61,544 nucleotides of DNA from Bacillota bacterium (GTDB lineage: Bacteria > Bacillota > Clostridia > Christensenellales > Christensenellaceae): contig JAEWMJ010000005.1 of assembly GCA_023393165.1 (NCBI GenBank), positions 1-61,544 of the forward strand. Reading direction: 5' to 3'. The translations under genes and the position numbers were made by a program. This document shows positions 42,916 to 49,571 of the stretch, piece after piece (position 1 is the first letter of the stretch; every line of letters starts with the position of its first letter). The notes below the pieces were generated by a model. It worked only from the letters and a program-made list of their open reading frames with translations, was not told the DNA's origin and made no database searches.

Positions 42916-42958
42916 GACATGTATCCTAAATGATAAAGTATTAACGACCTTTACTTTA

Positions 42959-43158
42959 GCGCGGCCATGAGCCACCACCACGGAATAGGCAAGATGACCG
43001 CCCCCTGGCTGGAAGCACAGATTGGACATAATGAAATGGAGGTTTATCGGGCGTTGAAGCGCCATTTTGACCCCAAGGGGATCATGAATCCGGGCGGGAC
43101 ATTGGGGCTTGATTTGAGGCCGGAAGAAAAAAGGGATTTGATACATAAAGACGGATAA
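42959..43158 (+). pseudogene. Right copy of the 200 bp oxidase 3' end
   Basis: Encodes MSHHHGIGKMTAPWLEAQIG and on to a stop, nearly the same as the end of the 36867 gene, with mostly synonymous changes. It has no promoter, start or N-terminal part. Together with 38404-38603 it flanks a 4355 bp segment. Confidence 0.85.
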
Positions 43159-43267
43159 TTTAAAATAAATATGCTACGCATACAAAAAAACTAGATATTA
43201 TTTCCTTTTTAACTAGTCTTTTGAGATATAAAGACTAGTTTTTATATCCCATCAAATATTTGTAAAC

Positions 43268-43300
43268 CAAAAACACAGATGAACCGACCCCCTGTGTTTT
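43268..43300. repeat. Dispersed CACAG hairpin, copy b (best conserved)
   Basis: AAAACACAG (43270-43278) and CTGTGTTTT (43292-43300) around ATGAACCGACCCC. Related copies lie at 38641-38659 (one arm), 43559-43588, 44245-44273, 45023-45053 and 46499-46530, all between genes. Confidence 0.75.
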
Positions 43301-43558
43301 GGAAGCACAGGTCGGGCATAATGAAATGGAGGTCTACCGGGCGTTGAAGAGACACTTTGATCCCAAGGGCATCATGAATCCGGGCGGGACGTTGGGGCTG
43401 GATTTGAATCCGGAGGAGAAAAGGGATTTGGTGCATAAAGACGGATAATCTAAAATAAATATGCTACGCAATACGAAAACTAGATAATAGTACTTTTTAA
43501 CTAGTCTTTTATGATAAAAAGACTAGTTTTTAATATCATCAAAGATTAGTAAAACGGT

Positions 43559-43588
43559 AAAACAGGTGAACCGTCGTCCTTGTGTTTT
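43559..43588. repeat. Dispersed CACAG hairpin, copy c
   Basis: AAAACAGGTGAACCGTCGTC followed by CTTGTGTTTT; diverged arms, closes the second 290 bp unit. Confidence 0.6.
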
Positions 43589-43597
43589 GATTATATA

Positions 43598-43768
43598 TTA
43601 ATTTTCTTCCTCAACCATATCCTTTCGTTTTTCCGGCAAATCCATTTCAGAATCATCGATACGCTCAACAAACTGTAATTCGCCTTGCTGTTGGGCAGAG
43701 ATCAGTAATTCCACTGCATCAGCCACTTTGGCTGCCAGTTGATAATACATTGTTTTGTAATCCGGCAT
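43598..43768 (-). CDS. Small unrecognised 56 aa protein
   Basis: Starts MPDYKTMYYQLAAKVADAVE after GGAGGAGAG; helical and acidic, ending in MVEEEN. Resembles short proteins found next to XRE repressors in phage-like or island contexts, but I cannot name a family. Divergent from the HTH gene, with paired 19 bp palindromes between. Confidence 0.6.
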   Translation of the reverse strand: MPDYKTMYYQLAAKVADAVELLISAQQQGELQFVERIDDSEMDLPEKRKDMVEEEN

Positions 43769-43787
43769 ATGTCTCTCCTCCGCCAAT

Positions 43788-43859
43788 TGACACTCACCGC
43801 ATGTCATATTTGAAACCATTTTAGCATATAATCATCACAATGACAAGCACTAAGTGTCA
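43788..43859. promoter_or_regulatory. Paired 19 bp palindromes between divergent genes
   Basis: TGACACTCACCGCATGTCA (43788-43806) and TGACAAGCACTAAGTGTCA (43841-43859) both have TGACA/TGTCA ends, and lie on either side of a TATAAT (43827-43832). They are plausible sites for the adjacent XRE-type regulator. Confidence 0.6.
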
Positions 43860-43871
43860 GGAGGAATTATT

Positions 43872-44117
43872 TTGTTCAAAAATAAAAATATTGATGGAAG
43901 CCTGAATATATCCGGGGTTTACATTGCCGCATTGCGCAAAAAAAGGCAACTTTCGCAACGGGCTTTGGCTGATAAATTGCAGCTTGAAGGAATTGACCTT
44001 AATAAAAATGCTATACAGCAGATAGAATCCGGACAGCGTTTTGTAACCGATATTGAATTAAAAGCCTTTGCTCAATTTTTTGGTGTAAGCAGCAATGACT
44101 TGCTTGATCTGCGATAA
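43872..44117 (+). CDS. XRE-family HTH regulator
   Basis: An 81 aa Cro/CI-type DNA-binding protein: YIAALRKKRQLSQRALADKL, then DLNKNAIQQIESGQRFVTDIE. Start is a TTG eight bases after AGGAGG; the upstream frame is open but has no initiation site. It lies next to paired palindromes, which it probably binds to control itself and the divergent 56 aa gene. Confidence 0.8.
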   Translation: MFKNKNIDGSLNISGVYIAALRKKRQLSQRALADKLQLEGIDLNKNAIQQIESGQRFVTDIELKAFAQFFGVSSNDLLDLR

Positions 44118-44244
44118 GTTTTGCATCTTCAAAATTTCCAGGCCGAATCAGCCTAAAGATAGGCTGTCAACCCGATTCGTTGGCTGATGCGGCAAATTAT
44201 ATACTGTATTTAAAGTAATAACGATCCGCCATTTTAAACAACGG

Positions 44245-44273
44245 TAAACACGGATGAACCGTTCTGTCTTTTA
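44245..44273. repeat. Dispersed CACAG hairpin, copy d
   Basis: TAAACACGGATGAACCGTTC then TGTCTTTTA; degenerate copy. It touches the DUF429 stop. The preceding 44118-44244 holds only a small imperfect hairpin. Confidence 0.5.
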
Positions 44274-44981
44274 TACCGCTACTATTTGCATCAAAATACC
44301 GTTACTGTCCGCTTGCGGATCATCAGGCAAAGTTTTTATACTTTGAATTAATGTCAGCCTGCCCAATACCGCCAGGCATATAGCGTCAACGGCGTCGTCA
44401 AGCCGCTTTTTGGGTATGCCGTTTATTGCTGTTTCAATCTCGGGACAATAAGTTTTTAACAGCCCGATCCTCTTTTCCTGCCCGTCCGTTTTCGTTTTCT
44501 TCTCCATAACCGGCATACCGTTATTCAGAATCATAAAACAATATTCAGGATGGCTTTCCAGCAATCTGTTTTTCCAAAGGGGGTTGTCCAGTAAAAACCT
44601 GTCCACCTGCCTGATTGCCTTTCTGATAGCCAGGCTTTGTTCGGATAAACTTTTTCCCAAGAACTTTTTATTTAATTCTTTTGCTGTGAGCTTATCTTCT
44701 TCGTATACCGCCTGCCGGCAGGGCGTTGTGAATACGCTTGAACCCTTCCTTTTGAGTTTCTTCCGCAACAAACCATCCGGCCTTAATATGGCTTCATCTC
44801 TACTTTCAGGCAAGCCTATTGGTATATCTATGATCATTCTGTCCGCTTCCGGGTAGCAGCCGCATATTTCTTCTAAGTTATCAAAAATCCTTAAATTGAG
44901 CTTGTTATCTTGAATAGCGGCAACCATCCATTGGCCTATGCTCCCATCAATTCCTATACAAAGAAAACTGTCTTGTTTCAA
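44271..44981 (-). CDS. DUF429 protein (RNase H-like fold)
   Basis: A 236 aa protein. FLCIGIDGSIGQWMVAAI at the N terminus, MIIDIPIGLPES near 50 and DDAVDAICLAV near the C terminus are DUF429 signatures, with Asp residues placed as in RNase H-fold nucleases. Biological role unknown. Alone on its strand with its own promoter region. Confidence 0.8.
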   Translation of the reverse strand: MKQDSFLCIGIDGSIGQWMVAAIQDNKLNLRIFDNLEEICGCYPEADRMIIDIPIGLPESRDEAILRPDGLLRKKLKRKGSSVFTTPCRQAVYEEDKLTAKELNKKFLGKSLSEQSLAIRKAIRQVDRFLLDNPLWKNRLLESHPEYCFMILNNGMPVMEKKTKTDGQEKRIGLLKTYCPEIETAINGIPKKRLDDAVDAICLAVLGRLTLIQSIKTLPDDPQADSNGILMQIVAV

Positions 44982-45022
44982 TTTATCAGATACCTCAATT
45001 AATTTTTATATATTATTAAGTG

Positions 45023-45053
45023 GAAGCGCAGATGAAGCGGCCCCCTGTGTGTT
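45023..45053. repeat. Dispersed CACAG hairpin, copy e
   Basis: AAGCGCAGATGAAGCGGCCC then CCTGTGTGTT. Confidence 0.55.
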
Positions 45054-45066
45054 ATTTATCTACACA

Positions 45067-45098
45067 AATATGCCGGGCATTTTAATGCCCGGCATATT
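45067..45098. terminator. Terminator of the 96 aa gene
   Basis: A 14 bp perfect inverted repeat AATATGCCGGGCAT (45067-45080 and 45085-45098) with a 4 nt loop, 32 bp past the stop. Confidence 0.7.
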
Positions 45099-45129
45099 GT
45101 CTGAGTTTCTCTACCGGTACTTATGCTAA

Positions 45130-45420
45130 TCAGGCAACAGAATAAATCTTTACATCAGGGTCGGCGTTCCATAGCGGTTTCAAGCCGACAAACACATCGT
45201 TCCTGAACATTTCACTGTCAAGGTAGGCTTTGGCATTTTCTATGCTGTCAAAACCATGCAGCACCTGCACATCCTCGTCGCGGATCAGCAAGGCTTTAGA
45301 TACCGCCCCTTTAATTTGGTCAAGGAACGGTTGGCGATAATCCGTGTAAACTTTTGCTGCCGCCGGGCGGTTTTCCTTGTCGATGACCATTGTGATTTCC
45401 AGATAGGCTTTTGCACTCAT
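45130..45420 (-). CDS. Small ferredoxin-fold protein (YgiN/NIPSNAP-like)
   Basis: A 96 aa protein with the pattern AYLEITMVID ... VLHGFDSIENAKAYLDSEMF, as in dimeric alpha/beta barrel proteins of the antibiotic-biosynthesis-monooxygenase type. It lies 117 bp downstream of an HxlR-type regulator on the same strand, a common pairing in stress or quinone-related responses. Function not established. Confidence 0.6.
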   Translation of the reverse strand: MSAKAYLEITMVIDKENRPAAAKVYTDYRQPFLDQIKGAVSKALLIRDEDVQVLHGFDSIENAKAYLDSEMFRNDVFVGLKPLWNADPDVKIYSVA

Positions 45421-45477
45421 GTTTCATACCTCCGTTTATTTGATAATGGATGGCTTCCATGAGTGCAGTATATCAAA

Positions 45478-45521
45478 AGTTACTCGGCAAAGTGAATATA
45501 TTAGTAAATTTATAAGTTACT
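45478..45521 (-). promoter_or_regulatory. AGTTACT repeats before the 96 aa gene
   Basis: AGTTACT occurs at 45478-45484 and 45515-45521, and again at 45944-45950 just upstream of the HxlR gene. Shared direct repeats suggest binding by the HxlR regulator. Confidence 0.4.
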
Positions 45522-45537
45522 ATTAATTTTGATAGTG

Positions 45538-45918
45538 CTAAGAAAGCTGTGAACATGTCTTGCATGGAGGGAGCTTTCTGTCCAATTGATCTTCTGTCTG
45601 CTGCCTTGACCAGTGACAGATACTTTGCAGAATGGGCAAAACTGAGCGGCCCTTATCCGTCAAAGCGTACTCTACCTTAGGGGGAATCTGATTGTATTGT
45701 TTGCGGCTAATAAGCGAATCCGCTATCAGTTCTTTGAGCATAGCCGCTAATACCGCATCCGTTATATTGCCAAGTTCATTTCTGATTTCATTATAACGCA
45801 TGACGTCTGCTGCTGACAGCACACAAATAATCCGTGATTTCCACTTGCCCCCAAAAATGTCAAGGCCATATTCAATCGGGCACATAATTTCTTTTTCTAT
45901 TTTAGGTTCGTACTTCAC
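45538..45918 (-). CDS. HxlR-family regulator
   Basis: A 126 aa winged-helix regulator: CPIEYGLDIFGGKWKSRIIC, LGNITDAVLAAMLKEL, YALTDKGRSVLPIL. The N-terminal Cys (position 12) is the redox-sensing position in several homologues. C-terminal CKTC may add a second thiol pair. Likely regulates itself and the downstream 96 aa gene. Confidence 0.88.
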   Translation of the reverse strand: MKYEPKIEKEIMCPIEYGLDIFGGKWKSRIICVLSAADVMRYNEIRNELGNITDAVLAAMLKELIADSLISRKQYNQIPPKVEYALTDKGRSVLPILQSICHWSRQQTEDQLDRKLPPCKTCSQLS

Positions 45919-46076
45919 TCAATCACCAACTCTGTTAATATATAGTTACTATATTTTACCGAGAAGTGACGAATTAGTCAATAACACCGCCCGCTCAACA
46001 CAATTTGCTCTCTATCTGAGGAATTTTTTGAAACTCTTAATGTACTGTATATATACAATTTTCAGTTTACTTTTTA

Positions 46077-46433
46077 TTATAAAATATTTTCTATTTCTTC
46101 AATTTCTTTTTTCAGGTTATTGATTTCTGCTTCGTACTCCCTAACTGTCCTGCCCGGCACATGAAGGCCTGTTTGGCTTAATACAAACATTCTTTCCTCC
46201 AACACTTCTTGCAAATGTTCTTTTAATTTATTGAGACGGTCTTCCAATTTTGATTTTCTATCAACTGAATTTTGTACAATCTCTTTTATGGTATCAATAC
46301 ACGCTCCACATTTTGCACCGCAAAGAGTTTTGAGATGAATATCTTTAAATGTCAAAGCACCATTGCGTATTTCTTCCTCTATGTCCTTTAATTTTACTTT
46401 CATGCAAGTACAAGCATATCTTCCAATATACAC
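46077..46433 (-). CDS. BFD-like [2Fe-2S] protein with coiled-coil tail
   Basis: A 118 aa protein. Residues about 5-45 carry YACTCMKVKLKDIEEEI and TLCGAKCGACIDT, the C-x-C ... C-x2-C arrangement of the bacterioferritin-associated ferredoxin domain. Residues about 55-118 are highly charged heptad-like helix (KLEDRLNKLKEHLQEVLEER, EAEINNLKKEIEEIENIL). AGGAGG lies before a GTG at 46433; the frame is open upstream but that start would place the site inside the gene. Possibly a redox-responsive oligomer. I know no characterised protein of this exact make-up. Confidence 0.65.
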   Translation of the reverse strand: MYIGRYACTCMKVKLKDIEEEIRNGALTFKDIHLKTLCGAKCGACIDTIKEIVQNSVDRKSKLEDRLNKLKEHLQEVLEERMFVLSQTGLHVPGRTVREYEAEINNLKKEIEEIENIL

Positions 46434-46498
46434 AAGTATCCTCCTAACCGTCATCAAATCCCCTGTTTATCTTATTATACCTTATCTTAAATAAACAG

Positions 46499-46530
46499 GA
46501 AACACAGATGAAGCGTCCCCATGTGTTATT
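46499..46530. repeat. Dispersed CACAG hairpin, copy f
   Basis: AAACACAGATGAAGCGTCCC then CATGTGTTATT. Confidence 0.6.
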
Positions 46531-46683
46531 GAACGGTAATCTTACACAAACATATAAAATAAGCGGCACAGCTCTTGGATATTATTCTTTCGTCTGCCAC
46601 AATTATTCTTTGCCTGTGGACAAACAGGACACATTAAACGGCTAGATTCTCATGATTACGCAGTTTCTTGAAGTTTTTCGGAG

Positions 46684-46709
46684 TCAATACTTATTAGTAT
46701 TGATACTAT
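46684..46709 (+). promoter_or_regulatory. Palindrome and -10 element before a small ORF
   Basis: TCAATACT-TATT-AGTATTGA (46684-46703) directly precedes TACTAT (46704-46709). No convincing -35 is visible. Confidence 0.45.
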
Positions 46710-46738
46710 TTTGTTAATTAAAAGAAGGGAGATAATCT

Positions 46739-46930
46739 TTGATTGAAAACAGTATAATATGTCGAAGTGACATCGTAAATTGGGCAAGCATTGGAGACGG
46801 CTTAGGGAGTTTGACAAAGGGCCCCCGCGGGCCGATTAAAGGAGGTTGCAGGGGTTGTCAGGGGGCAAAAGGGGGGAAATCGGAATCTCCCTTCCGTCCT
46901 CCTGACAAAAAGCCGGAAAGTAAGGCCTAA
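46739..46930 (+). CDS. Possible 63 aa Gly/Lys/Pro-rich peptide
   Basis: A TTG start seven bases after AAGGGAGA. N-terminal half MIENSIICRSDIVNWASIGD, C-terminal half rich in Gly, Lys and Pro with CRGC, ending PESKA. No family recognised and no modifying enzyme nearby. The DNA of the second half is G-rich and partly palindromic, so it could instead be another repeat. Weakly supported. Confidence 0.35.
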   Translation: MIENSIICRSDIVNWASIGDGLGSLTKGPRGPIKGGCRGCQGAKGGKSESPFRPPDKKPESKA

Positions 46931-47015
46931 AATAAAAATCGAGTAGATAAAAGCAAGTAATTATTTCAGGACATAGGTAATCTGTGCAACTAATCAACCA
47001 AGAATTAGAATTAAC

Positions 47016-47320
47016 CGTACGGATTCTTCACTACGTTCAGAATGACCCGGGCGGGGCGTTGCTTGACACACCTCATCCGGCGCTTCGCGCCACCTTCCCC
47101 TCAAGGTGAAGGCAAATTATTGTTTTTCAGCCAATAGCGGCAGATTGAACAGTAAGCGCTTCAAGGACCTCTCTCCCTCAGCCAGCTTTCGCTGGCAGCT
47201 CCCTCGTCAGAGGGAGCCAAGAAAGCGGTAACCGACTCAATTTGATCATAAAAAAGGGCTCCTGCCAAGACGCGCAATGCGCGCCCCTACATTCAATCGT
47301 CAATAGCCCTGAGACAATTC
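47016..47320. repeat. Long repeat, copy A (305 bp)
   Basis: Starts GTACGGATTCTTCACTACG and ends GAGACAATTC. Contains GCCAGC-TTTC-GCTGGC and GCGC-AAT-GCGC hairpins. Its last about 30 bp repeat the 3' end of the ribulokinase gene. Confidence 0.85.
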
Positions 47321-47398
47321 CCGCTGCTGCCAGAATCATGAAAAAACTATAGCTTTAACAAAACACGTACCACTGACATAAAAATTGCAAAGACCTAT

Positions 47399-47825
47399 CG
47401 TACAGATTCTTCACTGCGTTCAGAATGACACGGGCGGGGCGTTGCTTGACACACCTCATCCGGCGCTTCGCGCCACCATTCCCACTTTGCTGTTGATTCG
47501 GGCAGCGCTTAAGTATTGTTATATGAAAACGCTTGCCCTTTTCTAACGCTCAGTGAGCTTTTGCCTTCCTTCTACCGCCACTGGCGGCGGTCGGCTCCGC
47601 TCCCCTCAAGGTGAAGGCAAATTTATTGGTATTCCGCCATTGCGGCGGATTGAACAGTAAGCATTTCAAGGGTCTCTCTCCCTCAGCCAGCTTTCGCTGG
47701 CAGCTCCCTCGTCAGAGGGAGCCAAGAAAACGGTTACCGACTTAATTTGATTATAAAAAAGGGCACCTGCCAAAACGCGCAATGCGCGCCCCTACAATCA
47801 ATCGTCAATAGCCCTGAGACAATTC
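47399..47825. repeat. Long repeat, copy B (427 bp), running into the ribulokinase gene
   Basis: Same order as copy A with an extra 122 bp inserted at about 47479-47600. Its right end covers the last nine codons of the ribulokinase gene. The 46931-47797 region has no gene I can support. Confidence 0.85.
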
Positions 47826-49468
47826 ATCTTCTTCAGCCTCTTCATTACCCCGTTCATCCCTTCCCCAAAATACTGATGCAACTTTTCATATTCAGCATAT
47901 AACCGATCATAAACCTCCGCATTTTCCGCAATTGGCCTGTAAACGATATCTTTGAGCTTCCCCATTACCCGCGCAGCTTGTACCGCATCCGGATGCCCGC
48001 CTCCCTCCGGGCCTGCCGCGACCGCGCCGAAAATAGCCGCTCCCTGCGCCGGTCCCTGCGCGCTTCCGGAAATACGGACTGTTTTTTTTGTGACGTCCGC
48101 GAATATCTGCATGATAAACGGGCTCTTTTCCGCTATGCCGCCCGCCGCCACGATTTCGTCCACCGGAAGGCCGCTGTTCTCAAAATTTTCTATGATCTTT
48201 CTTGCGCCGAACGCGGTTGCTTCTGCCAGCGCCCGGTATATTTCCTCCGGCTTTGTCCGCAGGGTCAGGCCCAGGATCATGCCCGACAGATCCGCGTCCA
48301 CGAGGACGGACCGGTTCCCGTTCCACCAGTCAAGCGCGATAAGCCCGCTTTCGCCCGGCTTAAAACGCCCCGCCAATTCCTGCAGATGGGCGTGTATGCC
48401 GCGGCCCTGATTTTTGGCATTCTCCAAATATTCGCGGGACGCGCAGTTTTTGACAAACCATTCGAAAAGATCGCCCACGCACGCCTGCCCCGCCTCGTAC
48501 CCGATGAATCCGGGCATAATGCCGTCCTCCACATACCCGCAGATCCCGGGCGCGGATTTTTCCTCATTGCCCAAAAGCAGGTAGCAGGCCGACGTGCCCA
48601 TGATCGCCAGCATTTTTCCCGGTTCCGTGATTTTTACCGCAGGCATGCACACATGCGCGTCAATGACGGCGGCCGCGACAGGCGTCCCTTCCGCAAGCCC
48701 AGTGAGGGCGGACATTGTTTTTGTAACGCCGCCCGCGCGCGACCCGAGCGGCAAGACCTCCGCCGAAAGCTTTTCCGTTACATTTTCAAGCCTTTTATCC
48801 AGCGCCGCGAAAAACTCTTTGGAGGGGTACCCGTCCCGCTTATGCCACAGGGCCTTGTAACCCGCCTGGCACGCGCTTCTTTTCTGAACGCCAGTCAACT
48901 GCCAGACGATCCAATCCCCCGCCTCGATAAAATAATCCGTATCGCCGTACAATCCGGGAGACTCGTCCAGCACCTGCCATATCTTAGCAAGCAGCCACTC
49001 CGAGGATGTTTTTCCGCCGTAGCGCTCAAGCCATTTTTCGCACCTTTGCCCGGCAATCTCATTTATTTTATTCGCCTTGTCCTGCGCCGCGTGATGCTTC
49101 CACAGCTTGGCCCAGGCGTTGGGATCGTCCTCGTATTTCTTTAGAAAACACAGGGGCGTTCCGTCCTTTTTCACCGGCAGCATTGTGCACGCGGTGAAAT
49201 CCACGCCTATCCCCACAACGTCTTTTGCGGCGGCTCCGCTTTTTTGAAGCACGTCCGGTATCGTGTGTTTTAAGACTTCGATATAATCCTGCGGATGCTG
49301 CAGCGCCCAGCCCGGCCCCAGTCTTTTCCCGCAGGGCAGTTTTTGATCCATCACCGCATGGCGGTATTCCAGCGTGCTGGCCGCCGCTTCCTCCCCCGTA
49401 TGGATATCCACAAGCAAGGCCCTGCCCGATAAGGTGCCGAAATCAACGCCGATCGCATATTTGCCCAA
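47798..49468 (-). CDS. araB: L-ribulokinase (FGGY family)
   Basis: A 556 aa kinase, full length for AraB. Signatures: GVDFGTLSGRALLVD, GPGWALQHPQDYIEVL, GVDFTACTMLPV, LWKHHAAQ, GGKTSSEWLLAK, EAGDWIVWQLTG, AGYKALWHK, AVIDAHVCMPAV, GYEAGQACVGD. It phosphorylates L-ribulose or related pentuloses and pentitols. It is the last gene of a ten-gene minus-strand catabolic locus. No araA or araD is nearby, so the real substrate may differ from L-ribulose. Confidence 0.9.
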   Translation of the reverse strand: MGKYAIGVDFGTLSGRALLVDIHTGEEAAASTLEYRHAVMDQKLPCGKRLGPGWALQHPQDYIEVLKHTIPDVLQKSGAAAKDVVGIGVDFTACTMLPVKKDGTPLCFLKKYEDDPNAWAKLWKHHAAQDKANKINEIAGQRCEKWLERYGGKTSSEWLLAKIWQVLDESPGLYGDTDYFIEAGDWIVWQLTGVQKRSACQAGYKALWHKRDGYPSKEFFAALDKRLENVTEKLSAEVLPLGSRAGGVTKTMSALTGLAEGTPVAAAVIDAHVCMPAVKITEPGKMLAIMGTSACYLLLGNEEKSAPGICGYVEDGIMPGFIGYEAGQACVGDLFEWFVKNCASREYLENAKNQGRGIHAHLQELAGRFKPGESGLIALDWWNGNRSVLVDADLSGMILGLTLRTKPEEIYRALAEATAFGARKIIENFENSGLPVDEIVAAGGIAEKSPFIMQIFADVTKKTVRISGSAQGPAQGAAIFGAVAAGPEGGGHPDAVQAARVMGKLKDIVYRPIAENAEVYDRLYAEYEKLHQYFGEGMNGVMKRLKKMNCLRAIDD

Positions 49469-49571
49469 ATTACTGTCCTCCGATTCTTTTTATATGTGTG
49501 AGATAAAATACACCCCATACCGCAAGGATAGAGGGTGTATTCCATTGCCCTTCTCCAGATTTTCTTCTTAT

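Larger units (their letters stand above)
43011..43588 (+). repeat. Two tandem 290 bp units
   Basis: Unit 1 is 43011-43300 and unit 2 is 43301-43588. Each begins GGAAGCACAG inside the oxidase 3' end (unit 2 reads to a stop at 43446-43448), continues through TAAAATAAATATGCTACGCA, an ACTAGTCTTT/AAAGACTAGT hairpin followed by T5, and ends in a 30 bp CACAG/CTGTG hairpin. Confidence 0.85.

Noticed and set aside
43159..46530. CRISPR array
   Set aside because: The repeated hairpins are irregularly spaced by kilobases and genes, are imperfect, and no cas gene is present.
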